IMG/VR virus record: IMGVR_UViG_3300022745_000116
Coordinates: 1 to 33,323 of that record
Length of the DNA: 33,323 nt
Origin: a virus
Direction: 5' to 3' (one strand)
Every line of letters starts with the position of its first letter. The stretch's first letter is position 1. Below, in pieces: positions 22,927-30,096 of the stretch. The position numbers and the translations under genes were made by a program. Below the pieces are notes generated by a model that was given only the letters and a program-made list of their open reading frames with translations, was not told the origin of the DNA and searched no databases.

Positions 22927-23459
22927 TTGGGGATGACTTCCATTTGTGCGTTGTAAGTGGTGTCGTCGCTTTCATCGTGCAATTCAAAGTCCATTGAAGG
23001 CCCGGCATCAGCAAAAGCATCGCCGCCAAGGTCTGACCACTTCATTGTGTTTTTAGACCACCAAACAAACATAGAAAAATTTATGTATTTGTCTTCTGTG
23101 GTGTGCTTCTGGGTCATGCACTCTTTAAGTCGCCATTCCCAATAACCGTTGAAATATGTGCGGCCTTGCTTTGCAGCTTCACCAAATTTTTTGTGCAGCT
23201 TTATCCAATTTCTAAACACGCTATCACTGATGCCCCAGCTTGTTAAAATGTAGCTGTGAGTGTTGCCCTCACGGCAATGGGCGATGTAGTCCTGTGGGTG
23301 AAAATTGGGGTCGTAGTGGTATTTGTTTTGGTTAGGTATTCCAACGGGTAGGACTTTAGGAAGGGCCTCGGGTTCTAGGTCTGGTTTGGTGTCCTTGCCC
23401 GTTGGTTTTTTGATAAATCTTCTTGGCTTAGGTGCCGAGGGACGCCGATTTGTCTTCAA
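22923..23459 (-). CDS. terS: Terminase small subunit
   Basis: 178 residues from a TTG at 23459 preceded by GGGG at good spacing; there is no early ATG. After a basic disordered N-terminus (1-45), a helix-turn-helix region reads YIAHCREGNTHSYILTSWGI and then SDSVFRNWIKLH, the W-x-W pattern of TerS DNA-binding domains. Aromatic helices follow (GYWEWRLKECM, FSMFVWWSKNTMKWSD), then an acidic tail. It lies immediately upstream of the large subunit with a 4-base overlap, and starts inside the end of the preceding gene. It recognises packaging DNA and regulates the motor. Confidence 0.8.
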   Translation of the reverse strand: MKTNRRPSAPKPRRFIKKPTGKDTKPDLEPEALPKVLPVGIPNQNKYHYDPNFHPQDYIAHCREGNTHSYILTSWGISDSVFRNWIKLHKKFGEAAKQGRTYFNGYWEWRLKECMTQKHTTEDKYINFSMFVWWSKNTMKWSDLGGDAFADAGPSMDFELHDESDDTTYNAQMEVIPK

Positions 23460-23850
23460 TGACTAGCCCCATTTCTTCAAAGGCCCCTACTGGTTTGCCT
23501 TCGAGGGTTGAAGCCATGTCAGCTTCTTGCTGTGCTTTTCGCTGTTCAGCTAGCCGTTGGGCTTCGGTCCGATACATCCTTGTAGCTTCCATTTCAATGG
23601 TGTGAACAAAAACCTTGGTCATTTCTTTTACTGACCATGCAAGCTCTGGAAGTGTGTGGGGCTTTCGCCCGGCTTTGACTTCCACAAGCTGTGCCGCTTG
23701 AAGTTCGCGTGCAAGGTTATCAAGTAAAACGTTTATTCGCGGGTGGTTGCCCTGTAAAAGTTTAAAGCGAAGCTCTGAACTGATTTCTTCGTGACTCATT
23801 TCAGTCAGTGCAGCCCTAAAGTGTTTAGTGGCAAACCGTCTAAATTCCAT
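23428..23850 (-). CDS. Hypothetical helical protein upstream of terS
   Basis: 140 residues, predicted mostly helical and charged, with a Gln/Arg/Glu-rich coiled-coil-like stretch (about 90-115, EAQRLAEQRKAQQEAD). No cysteine, no membrane segment. Its 3' end overlaps the terS start by 32 bases, so expression is tightly linked to packaging genes. Possibly a packaging accessory or head protein; no family recognised. The start follows the stop of the previous gene without a gap. Confidence 0.6.
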   Translation of the reverse strand: MEFRRFATKHFRAALTEMSHEEISSELRFKLLQGNHPRINVLLDNLARELQAAQLVEVKAGRKPHTLPELAWSVKEMTKVFVHTIEMEATRMYRTEAQRLAEQRKAQQEADMASTLEGKPVGAFEEMGLVIEDKSASLGT

Positions 23851-24144
23851 TTACTTGCTTTCAGGTGAAGGGATGAAAGTGGGTTGCATCCTTCCAAAGT
23901 AATTTGCAATGTGAGCGTTGAATTGCGTGGCAAGAAAGCCAAGCTCGTCAACCGTCATAGTGCTGTGACAAATTTCTGAAAGCTCACCAGCTTTGCCAAG
24001 GCCAAGAATAATAACCGCTTTGTATTTTCCACGCGGCATCTTGTCGAGCATATAGTCTGCGCCGATGACTGGAATTTCTTTTTGTTCAATCAAGCTTGGT
24101 GGCACTGATTTCAAATGTTGTTTTTTGCTTTGCTTCTTTGCCAT
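23851..24144 (-). CDS. Hypothetical small protein
   Basis: 97 residues. Basic N-terminus (KKQSKKQHLK) followed by an alpha/beta core with a hydrophobic strand (YKAVIILGLGKAGELSEI) and a helix (VDELGFLATQFNAHIANYF). Single Cys. The start overlaps the stop of the upstream gene (TAATG). It belongs to a three-gene block before the terminase genes. No recognised family or motif. Confidence 0.55.
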   Translation of the reverse strand: MAKKQSKKQHLKSVPPSLIEQKEIPVIGADYMLDKMPRGKYKAVIILGLGKAGELSEICHSTMTVDELGFLATQFNAHIANYFGRMQPTFIPSPESK

Positions 24145-24686
24145 TACATTTCCCCCGCGCCCGCTGGTGGTGCGCCTTTTTGTGCTTCTTGTGCTTCAAC
24201 CATGGCCGCCACAACGTTGTGCTTTCGGGCCTGGACTAAATCGGTTCTAATATATTCGGCTTCGTGAGTGTGGAAGTCGTAGTCATTCAATTCAACGGCC
24301 ACTTGTTGTCTGCGGCCTTTGATTTTCTTTACACTCATAACCATTGGGGGGCTGATGCTTTCAATTTCTGGCACAAGGTTATCTTCACCAGGACCTTGGG
24401 GCTTTAGCTTCACAATGTGGAAGTGGCCGCCAATGGCTGCGCTCTGTGCAAGCTGTTTACCATCGCTGTCATAGGTTCTGTAAACGTGCGTGTGTTCAAA
24501 CGGGTAAAAGTCTTGTGGGTTTTCATCGGGGTGATTTGCAAGCCCAATGCGTTTTAGCACTGGTGCAGGCATAAGTTTAAACATTGAGCTTTTAAACTCT
24601 TGCAGCTTTGAAAAGCTGTGTTCAATTCTTGTTGATTGTTTTTGGTCTGCGGTTCTTCGCACGACTTGCGGATTGCTTTTTGACAT
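24144..24686 (-). CDS. Histidine-motif protein, possible metal-binding or virion protein
   Basis: 180 residues with three histidine clusters: FEHTHVY (about 64-70), GGHFHIV (about 86-92) and YDFHTHEAEYI (about 136-146), each alternating His residues on a beta-strand-like pattern. This spacing could form a cupin-like or trimeric metal site, as seen in some phage spike tips, but no complete family signature is recognised. A disordered Pro/Ala/Gly C-terminus ends the chain. AAGGAA lies next to the ATG. A dyad at 24734-24757 lies upstream and may regulate it. Confidence 0.5.
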   Translation of the reverse strand: MSKSNPQVVRRTADQKQSTRIEHSFSKLQEFKSSMFKLMPAPVLKRIGLANHPDENPQDFYPFEHTHVYRTYDSDGKQLAQSAAIGGHFHIVKLKPQGPGEDNLVPEIESISPPMVMSVKKIKGRRQQVAVELNDYDFHTHEAEYIRTDLVQARKHNVVAAMVEAQEAQKGAPPAGAGEM

Positions 24687-24733
24687 TTCCTTGCCCCCAT
24701 TCAGTCAAGTTCTGTTTTGAAGGTTGTGGAAAG

Positions 24734-24757
24734 TTTTACAATTTGGCAAATGTAAAA
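24734..24757. promoter_or_regulatory. Inverted repeat upstream of the 24144-24686 gene
   Basis: TTTTACA and TGTAAAA flank a TTTG-GC-AAA centre, giving a nearly perfect dyad with one unpaired A. It lies in a 106-base gene-free interval, one of the larger gaps in the leftward operon. It could be an operator or a weak hairpin. No convincing -35/-10 pair was found beside it. Confidence 0.3.
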
Positions 24758-24792
24758 TGGAATTTTAGGGAAAGAACTAGCCGAACGGCGTG

Positions 24793-25008
24793 TCAAAGCC
24801 GTCCACGGCACAAAATCTGAAGGCACTCACGCAGGTTGTTCTTTTCTTTTTCGGTCAGGTGGGCTTGGGGCAGGTAAAGATGTATTGCGTCCCAAAGCTG
24901 TTGGCAGTTTCGCAAGATTTCTAAAGACTCATGCTCGTGCTTTAAGTCTTCCATGTCTTTGTCGATTTGTTTTTGAAGCTTGCGGCGTCGTCGTGTGAGG
25001 TATTGCAT
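24793..25008 (-). CDS. Hypothetical coiled-coil protein
   Basis: 71 residues from the ATG at 25008; a TTG-started extension to 25041 is possible but neither start has a strong ribosome site. Very basic start (TRRRRKLQKQ), a charged coiled-coil helix (about 10-30), then a Leu/Cys-rich helical part (CQQLWDAIHLYLPQA). No recognised family. The weak start makes this one of the less certain genes here. Confidence 0.4.
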   Translation of the reverse strand: MQYLTRRRRKLQKQIDKDMEDLKHEHESLEILRNCQQLWDAIHLYLPQAHLTEKEKNNLRECLQILCRGRL

Positions 25009-25061
25009 GGCCCATGATATCGTAAGACATGAGCCACGCAAATTTTATTTAGTTTTTAGGA

Positions 25062-25430
25062 CTATTGTTTAGGTGGCAACAAAATTGCCTTGATAGCGTC
25101 GAAAGCCGCTTGAACTTGTTCAACTTTAGCTTGGACATCAGCAACCGCAGCTTCTTCAAGCTGTTCTTTTGCAGTCATGTCTTCCAAAGCTTTTTGCAAG
25201 TCAGCCATTTTGCCATCAGCCAAAGCTTGAGCGTCAGCCATCGCTTTGTCGTCGATTGCTTTTTGAGCCGCAACCGCTGCATCAACGTCAGCCTGTGAAA
25301 GACCGCCGCCTTCTGGTTTTGGCGCATCAGCCATTCCCGCATCATAAGCAACACCCAATTGTTCAGCCAAAGCCGCTTTTTCAGCTTCTTGAACCGCAGC
25401 AACACCCGCGTCAATAACGTCTTGTTTCAT
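25062..25430 (-). CDS. Alanine-rich coiled-coil protein
   Basis: 122 residues from the ATG at 25430, chosen because GGGGG lies six bases upstream; the frame itself extends to 25493. Strongly helical, Ala/Asp/Lys/Gln-rich, with a Gly-Gly-Gly break at about residue 42-44 and a long heptad-like helix after it (DVDAAVAAQKAIDDKAMADA). Acidic overall. Composition resembles small phage head or scaffold-like proteins and the 78-residue protein at 422-658, but no family is recognised. Confidence 0.6.
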   Translation of the reverse strand: MKQDVIDAGVAAVQEAEKAALAEQLGVAYDAGMADAPKPEGGGLSQADVDAAVAAQKAIDDKAMADAQALADGKMADLQKALEDMTAKEQLEEAAVADVQAKVEQVQAAFDAIKAILLPPKQ

Positions 25431-25524
25431 TAGAACCCCCATGTCGAAAACTCTTAGAAAGAGTTGTTTTATTTTTAGCCACATTGATTGCAAGGCTCTG
25501 GCATGGCGGTGGGTTTTGCAAGAA

Positions 25525-25749
25525 TTATTTTTCTAAACTGGACTTTAGGGCTTTTTGCTGCGCTTCAAGCTCGGTGGCAATCCTGTGACCCTTGGCAATC
25601 ACCTTGTCGAAAGCCTTGACGTTTTGCTGGGCTTTTCGGCGAAGGATAAGAATATCAGCAAACAAAACGCTGACCGAAAAGACCACACCGGCACCAAAGC
25701 CCATGGTCAGCATCAAAAGGTCAACTATTGCGATTTGTGATAGCGTCAT
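25525..25749 (-). CDS. Small single-pass membrane protein
   Basis: 74 residues: a hydrophobic segment at about 5-36 (IAIVDLLMLTMGFGAGVVFS and beyond), RRK as a positive-inside stop, then a basic amphipathic helix (KAFDKVIAKGHRIATELE). This is the shape of a small holin, superinfection-exclusion or other inner-membrane protein. It overlaps the end of the upstream gene by 29 bases. The role cannot be settled: a second holin-like candidate is encoded at 688-948 next to the spanin-like genes. Confidence 0.6.
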   Translation of the reverse strand: MTLSQIAIVDLLMLTMGFGAGVVFSVSVLFADILILRRKAQQNVKAFDKVIAKGHRIATELEAQQKALKSSLEK

Positions 25750-26023
25750 TGTTTTCCCAAAGTGTTACTTCGTTTTGGCCCGCCCTAAAAGCTTGTTCTT
25801 CGGTTCGACATTGTTCAAGTCTTTTTCGCCAAAACTTTTGGTTGGGTAGTGGGTGCTTTGTCATCGTATTCCAACCCCGAGCGAAAGCGATTTCACACAA
25901 AGCCCTTTGGGTGTCAATAAGTCTTTTGTCTGCACCACGCACTGGTGCTTTTACTTCACCGGGGCGCTTTCGGTAATCGCTAAATTTAAAATAGGCCATA
26001 AGTTTTTTTAAAACCGTTTTCAT
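25721..26023 (-). CDS. Hypothetical basic protein
   Basis: 100 residues, strongly basic N-terminal half (VLKKLMAYFKFSDYRKRPGE), central helix (TQRALCEIAFARGWNTM), and an aromatic/basic stretch (KFWRKRLEQCRTEEQAF). Two cysteines, no metal motif. Start overlaps the previous stop (ATGA). Possibly nucleic-acid-associated by charge; no family recognised. Confidence 0.55.
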   Translation of the reverse strand: MKTVLKKLMAYFKFSDYRKRPGEVKAPVRGADKRLIDTQRALCEIAFARGWNTMTKHPLPNQKFWRKRLEQCRTEEQAFRAGQNEVTLWENNDAITNRNS

Positions 26024-26238
26024 TTTAAAAGTTCTAAAACTTCACTTGGCATCATGTTGTTGATAAAAACTTTTCGACCATTTTTAAGCGTCAATTTTGT
26101 GCCATCAAAATCTTTTATCATGCAAGAGTCTGACGGTGAAAGTCCTTCGTAACGATAAGTTTCGTCATGCTCAATTGACACAACTTCATTTGGGTCCACA
26201 AAAGTATTTGGCGCGATTTGTTTTAAATTACCACTCAT
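26020..26238 (-). CDS. Hypothetical small beta-rich protein
   Basis: 72 residues: N-terminal strand, a central acidic loop (PSDSCMIKDFDGTKLTL), then KNGRKVFINNMMPSEVLELL. The pattern of a target residue strand, NG turn and final short helix resembles FlbD-like or small regulatory beta proteins, but this is weak. AAGGAA precedes the ATG, which lies inside the end of the HNH gene (11-base overlap). Function unknown. Confidence 0.55.
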   Translation of the reverse strand: MSGNLKQIAPNTFVDPNEVVSIEHDETYRYEGLSPSDSCMIKDFDGTKLTLKNGRKVFINNMMPSEVLELLK

Positions 26239-26572
26239 GGTCTTCCTTCACTTTCTTTTTTAGTTTTGCACGTTCCATTTTGGTCTTAGCTTTGTGGCAC
26301 TCATCACAGAGACCCTGCAAGTTTTTTGAGGGTGTGAATAATCTTTTCAAATAATTCCCGTCAGCCACATCACCACAAGCTTCGATGTGGTCAATCTTGA
26401 GCTTCGGCGTTTTCTTTTTACACTGTTCGCAATAGGTCCAACCATTCTTGGTGCAGCGTTGGACACAAAGCTTGCGTGCGTGTGAGCGATGCCACACTTG
26501 GCGAAGCGCCGAGCGAATTTTTGAAATCTCTTTAGGGCCAAGCCCGTCAGTAGGTTTTAATTTTGTTGCCAT
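26228..26572 (-). CDS. HNH endonuclease
   Basis: 114 residues. Zinc ligands C48/C51 and C89/C92 bracket the beta-beta-alpha metal core: IDHI with D61-H62, N84 in the SKNLQGLC segment, and H93 in CDECHK, the standard HNH arrangement. Basic flanks suit DNA binding. HNH proteins near terminase genes assist packaging cleavage in HK97-like phages; here it lies about 2.8 kb from terS, so a packaging or recombination role is possible. The C-terminus ends DHEW, like three replication proteins in this window. Starts right after the previous stop (TAGATG). Confidence 0.9.
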   Translation of the reverse strand: MATKLKPTDGLGPKEISKIRSALRQVWHRSHARKLCVQRCTKNGWTYCEQCKKKTPKLKIDHIEACGDVADGNYLKRLFTPSKNLQGLCDECHKAKTKMERAKLKKKVKEDHEW

Positions 26573-26764
26573 CTAAAAATCACTTTCAGGTGCGCGGCTT
26601 TTAATTTCCCTTAAAATGTTTTCGGCCATGTTAACCAAACGTTTGGCGTTTATCCCACCGGGTTTTTCTAAATCGGTGACACAAATGCCATAGGAAAGAT
26701 AACCCGCCACAAGGGCTGCGGTTAAGGTCACAAGTTTTTCTTCATCCTGCATTTCTATTTTCAT
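26573..26764 (-). CDS. Hypothetical small helical protein, first gene after the iteron region
   Basis: 63 residues, helical (VTLTAALVAGYLSYGI, then AKRLVNMAENILREIKSR). The hydrophobic stretch is short and mixed, so probably soluble. AAGGGG lies next to the ATG. It is the first gene of the leftward block beyond the origin-like interval, so the promoter for the packaging/structural operon may lie just upstream. No family recognised. Confidence 0.6.
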   Translation of the reverse strand: MKIEMQDEEKLVTLTAALVAGYLSYGICVTDLEKPGGINAKRLVNMAENILREIKSRAPESDF

Positions 26765-27118
26765 TTTTACCCCTTTTTAAAGCGATTATTAGTTGAGTTT
26801 GTAGCACAAAAAACCTTGTAGACGGTGTAGACGGTTAAAATCAATGTAGACGATGAAGGCCACTTTTGACCCCTTTTAGTCATTTCAACAACTTAACCCA
26901 CAATGTAGACGGTGTAGACGGTGTAGACGGTATTTCCTATACGCGCATATACGCGCACATATACGGGTGTTTTTGCATAATATATAAGCATTTATCATTT
27001 CTATTACCATATATAGGAATTTACTGTCTACACTGTCTACATTGACCTTTTCATTTTGAAAATCAATAACTTAAGTGTAGACGGTAGCACTGTCTACACT
27101 GTCTACACCGTCTACATT
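26765..27118. other. Candidate replication origin with twelve 9-bp iterons
   Basis: This 354-base gap has no credible gene. It contains twelve copies of TGTAGACGG or one-base variants. Plus orientation: 26817 and 26826 (tandem), 26845, 26904-26930 (three in tandem), 27076. Opposite orientation: 27024 and 27033 (tandem), 27090-27116 (three in tandem). The two halves flank an AT-rich core (26934-27019) bordered by TTCCTATA/TATAGGAA and containing TATACGCGCA repeats. Iterons around an AT-rich stretch, beside a primase-helicase gene, is origin architecture. It may also hold a leftward promoter for the gene at 26764 (an AATAAT box about 30 bases before that start). Origin function is inferred. Confidence 0.65.
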
Positions 27119-29404
27119 TTACCAGTCTTCATCTTTCTTCCCTGTGGGAAATTTCCACAATTTCCGCACTTGACCCTCATCCCTGCGGCTCACCCTTTCA
27201 AGCCCCATCAACTTGAAAATCTTTCCCAAACGTTTTTGGTCAGCCAACGTAAATCGACCAGCCCCAGAAAAATCGGCTTCCATATTACAAATAAACATCC
27301 AAACTTTTTTAGGGTTTAAAAACTCTTCCTGTGGGTGTGTCTCAATGTAACGTTGCACGTCCCCTGCCCACTCGTCAGAAAAAAGTCTTGAAGCCTGTTC
27401 ATACTTGGCCGTAGCCCTCACTTCATCGTCGTCAAGCCAAAGGGGTTCGCCAAGTTTGTAACGTGCCACCGCTTCGGCCCATAGTTGGTCACGATCATTA
27501 ATCAGACTATCTCTTTCAAGCTCACCAACCACCACAGGCCAAAATCTTCTATTGCCCGTCTCGTCTTGTAAATACTCGTCTTGGTTGGTGCTACCAATGA
27601 AAACGCATTGGCGTGGGTAAGTGACCGCTTTACGTTCAAAAGCAAGCCTTGCCCGGTCTTCAGTCTTAGACAAAAAAGCCTTTAAGCTTTCAGCTTCGCT
27701 CTTATGGGCCGGGACCATTTCAGCCATTTCAATCAGCCATTTGCCTTGAATGTTGTTGATTGTGTCCTTATTGTTTGGGTCAATGTGGGCGTCACTGGTC
27801 CATTTAGGCCCGCCTAAGATGCTGATGGCCGAAGACTTACCGACACCCTGCCCCCCTTCTAGCACCAACATAGTGTCAAATTTCACCCCAGGTTTAAACA
27901 CCCGAGCCACAGCGGCCACCAGGGTCTTTGCACCAATGGCCCTGATGTATTTTTCATCGCCTTCAGCGTTTAAATAATCAATCAGCCAATTATTAAGACG
28001 CGGTTTTTTATCCCACACAAGGCTGTTCAAGTAATCCCGCACGGGGTGGTAACTATAGCGTGAGGCCACAAAAAGCACCGACTCCCAAACGTCCCCACTA
28101 CTGACTTCAATCTTCCATTTTCTGGAAAACCAATCCCTGATGGCAGTAATGTCAACGTTGCCCATTTCTTCGCCAACATAGTTTTTGCCTGTGATGCCCC
28201 AAGGTGGTTCGGCATGGTATTCAACAACGTTTGAAAACTCATTGTAGCGAACTGTGTTGGGTGCAAGGTCACGGGTCAAAATCATAGAGCGATTTTTCTG
28301 GGTGTTCAGCCGCTTGTTGTTTTTAGCCACGTCCAATTGCTGACGCCAATCAACCGCCGCATCGTCTTGAGCTTCGGCCTCGTCTTCTGAAATCATGTCT
28401 ATGACTTCGCCACCGTCATCAAAATCATTGGCCGGGTTTAACTCATCCTTAACCTTTGCAAGCTGTTGCAAAATCCATTTGGCCGCTGCCCGCCTATCAC
28501 CTTTTTCTAAAGCTTTTTCAGCGATGGCATTTGTGGGGTCAGTCATCACACTGACAATCAGTTCATTATCAAGCCTTGCCCCCACTAAAGCATTTAGACA
28601 GGCCATAATCATGGCGCTTCGGTCATTGTGATAACGGCCATCATCTTTCGCGTGGTGTATTAACTCTTTCACCCGGTCACTGACTGGCAGCGTGTAAACC
28701 TCAATGTCGTCTTTCAATTCCACAGGAAGGGCTTGGGCCTTTGAAATCTTTGCGGCCCGTATTTTGCCGGGGATAAACTCAACAAAGTCATCAACCGTTT
28801 TAGGCTCTATGGCCCATTCATAGGGGCGACCAGAATCGGGGTGTATTGAGGGCGGTAATACGCATTGTGAGTCATCCCCCATAAAAGTTAATTCCCAAGC
28901 CTTCGCAAGCCTAAAGCCCTTTTCAAGTTCTTCAGCCGTCAGAGCCGCCCGCTCTTGGTTGGTAATAGTTTTCTTGGATGGGGCCAGGTATTTTATTCTG
29001 TGGGCGCTTTCAGCAATTTGATAGCGCGGGGTCAGGTTTAACTCATGCACCTTTACATAGACGTGACGTGAGTGTTTATTTCTTCCACTCACCACAGTAG
29101 GTGAAAAGATAAATTCAGGGAAAACGCTTTCTAAGGCTTTTTCCATTTCAGCAAGATGCAAAGGGTCTTCTGACTTCACATCACAGTCAATAATGCCAAG
29201 ATAGAAGTTTTCCTTGCCTGGAAATTTTGAGACATAGCCTGGTCTCACCCCTACGTTGTAGCCCGGTTTGTAGCTATCCTTTAATTGGTCAAAAGTTTTT
29301 CTTTCCCTTTTGGTCCAATTGTTTTCAACCGGCACCTTTGATTTCTTATTAAGCCAGAGCAGGGCAAAGCCAAGCTTGTGCAGCTTCAACAATTCATTGA
29401 GCAT
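27119..29404 (-). CDS. Primase-polymerase / VapE-type helicase
   Basis: 761 residues, AGGA before the ATG. N-terminal prim-pol domain: DCD (D73, D75) as metal ligands, SRH (S112-H114) as the second motif, and a VLPPSIHPDSGRPYEW segment near residue 195 as the third. Middle linker about 240-400. C-terminal VapE/superfamily 3-like ATPase: Walker A GGQGVGKS at 517-524, Walker B-like WLIEMAEM, sensor FIGSTN, and an NRRFWP arginine motif. A single protein that makes primers and unwinds DNA is typical of phages and plasmids with their own origin. It lies on the opposite strand from the polymerase module, and its stop is 2 bases from the first iteron. The C-terminus ends KKDEDW. Confidence 0.93.
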   Translation of the reverse strand: MLNELLKLHKLGFALLWLNKKSKVPVENNWTKRERKTFDQLKDSYKPGYNVGVRPGYVSKFPGKENFYLGIIDCDVKSEDPLHLAEMEKALESVFPEFIFSPTVVSGRNKHSRHVYVKVHELNLTPRYQIAESAHRIKYLAPSKKTITNQERAALTAEELEKGFRLAKAWELTFMGDDSQCVLPPSIHPDSGRPYEWAIEPKTVDDFVEFIPGKIRAAKISKAQALPVELKDDIEVYTLPVSDRVKELIHHAKDDGRYHNDRSAMIMACLNALVGARLDNELIVSVMTDPTNAIAEKALEKGDRRAAAKWILQQLAKVKDELNPANDFDDGGEVIDMISEDEAEAQDDAAVDWRQQLDVAKNNKRLNTQKNRSMILTRDLAPNTVRYNEFSNVVEYHAEPPWGITGKNYVGEEMGNVDITAIRDWFSRKWKIEVSSGDVWESVLFVASRYSYHPVRDYLNSLVWDKKPRLNNWLIDYLNAEGDEKYIRAIGAKTLVAAVARVFKPGVKFDTMLVLEGGQGVGKSSAISILGGPKWTSDAHIDPNNKDTINNIQGKWLIEMAEMVPAHKSEAESLKAFLSKTEDRARLAFERKAVTYPRQCVFIGSTNQDEYLQDETGNRRFWPVVVGELERDSLINDRDQLWAEAVARYKLGEPLWLDDDEVRATAKYEQASRLFSDEWAGDVQRYIETHPQEEFLNPKKVWMFICNMEADFSGAGRFTLADQKRLGKIFKLMGLERVSRRDEGQVRKLWKFPTGKKDEDW

Positions 29405-29428
29405 TTTCTTGTCCTATTGATGTAAAAT

Positions 29429-29641
29429 TTATTTTTGCTGGGCCAAAATGTGACGATAACGGGGGCCATAGATTTCTTCAAATCCAAGCTTGCCATTTGT
29501 GAGTTGTTTTATTTTCACGGCGTTATCAAATTGTGGTGTTGCTTTCAGCGAATACCATTTATCTACTGTTGTGCGGTCTACATCTAGAAGCCTTGCCACT
29601 TCCAATGCGCCCAATTTATTTATCCAAGCTATGAAGCCCAT
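29429..29641 (-). CDS. Cro/CI-like HTH regulator
   Basis: 70 residues with a helix-turn-helix near the N-terminus: INKLGALEVARLLDVDRTTV followed by DKWYSLKATPQF. This resembles YdaS/Cro-like one-domain repressors that bind as dimers. GGGGGGA precedes the ATG. It is divergent from the plus-strand early genes across a 91-base control region, so it probably regulates both directions. No CI-type repressor or integrase is visible in the window, so lysogeny cannot be judged. The following primase gene is probably co-transcribed. Confidence 0.7.
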   Translation of the reverse strand: MGFIAWINKLGALEVARLLDVDRTTVDKWYSLKATPQFDNAVKIKQLTNGKLGFEEIYGPRYRHILAQQK

Positions 29642-29671
29642 TGTCCCCCCGAGTTATGGTTTAAAAATTTG

Positions 29672-29700
29672 TTGCATTGATTTAAAAGCTAGGGTTATTT
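29672..29700 (+). promoter_or_regulatory. Candidate promoter for the early rightward operon
   Basis: TTGCAT and TTATTT separated by 17 bases, 32 bases before the first plus-strand start. Weak -10 match. A GTTTAAAC palindrome (29712-29719) and the repeated GGTTTAAA (also near 29658) could be operator half-sites for the adjacent HTH protein. Confidence 0.35.
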
Positions 29701-29709
29701 GTTTGGCAA
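29681..29709 (-). promoter_or_regulatory. Candidate promoter for the HTH-primase operon
   Basis: On the minus strand TTGCCA and TTTAAA are separated by 17 bases, a plausible sigma-70-type -35/-10 pair 40 bases before the HTH gene start. It overlaps the candidate rightward promoter, so one bound regulator could affect both. Confidence 0.4.
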
Positions 29710-29732
29710 GGGTTTAAACGAGGGGATGAGTT

Positions 29733-29999
29733 TTGGCTTTGCGTGTCGGTGACGTGCTGTTTTTTCAACACCCTATTAGCGGTGAAATCAAAGTAAGCTT
29801 TGAAATGTTGGTTGAAAAGAATCACCACATTAAGAAGGAAGATGTCGAAAGATTTTTTCCTGAAAGTGCTAACGACATTTATTTTCTGGCTTACATCAAG
29901 CCCACACCCTTTGAGCGTATTATTGCAAGAAAAGAAAATGGTTTTTGTGTCATAGGCAACAAAAACAAATTTAACAAAACCAGAGGCCAAAGCCTCTAG
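29733..29999 (+). CDS. Hypothetical early protein
   Basis: 88 residues from TTG at 29733, preceded by AGGGG at 7-base spacing; the nearby ATG at 29726 is in a frame that closes after eight codons. Begins with a beta strand (LRVGDVLFFQHPISGEIKVS), then a helix (KKEDVERFFPE) and a short basic tail. No recognised family. First gene of the rightward operon, so expressed early. The last codons form a hairpin (arms AGAGGC/GCCTCT, 29982-29997), possibly affecting downstream translation. Confidence 0.6.
   Translation: MALRVGDVLFFQHPISGEIKVSFEMLVEKNHHIKKEDVERFFPESANDIYFLAYIKPTPFERIIARKENGFCVIGNKNKFNKTRGQSL
29982..29997 (+). other. Small hairpin at the end of the first early gene
   Basis: AGAGGC-CAAA-GCCTCT forms a 6-bp stem that includes the stop codon region of the first early gene. 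There is no U-tract after it, so it is unlikely to be a strong terminator. It could act as a weak attenuator or translation-coupling element before the next ribosome site (AAAGGAAG). Confidence 0.3.
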
Positions 30000-30012
30000 A
30001 AAAGGAAGAACA

Positions 30013-30096
30013 ATGGTAAAGAAGACGACAAAAAAAGCTACACCTAAAAAAGGTACTGCGAAGCCTTCAATGGGTAAAGGTGGCAAAGCGTGCTAA
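30013..30096 (+). CDS. Lysine-rich 27-residue micro-protein
   Basis: ATG at 30013 with AAAGGAAG just upstream; 27 codons then TAA. Nine of 27 residues are Lys (starts MVKKTTKKATPKK), with no acidic residue and a C-terminal Cys. Its end overlaps the GTG start of the next gene by 7 bases, implying coupled translation. Likely nucleic-acid binding by charge alone. The clear ribosome site and position in an otherwise packed operon argue for a real gene; no family can be recognised at this length. Confidence 0.5.
   Translation: MVKKTTKKATPKKGTAKPSMGKGGKAC

Noticed and set aside
26765-27118. CRISPR array interpretation of the repeated 9-mers
   Set aside because: Repeats are only 9 bp, mostly in tandem without spacers, and in both orientations; iterons fit better.
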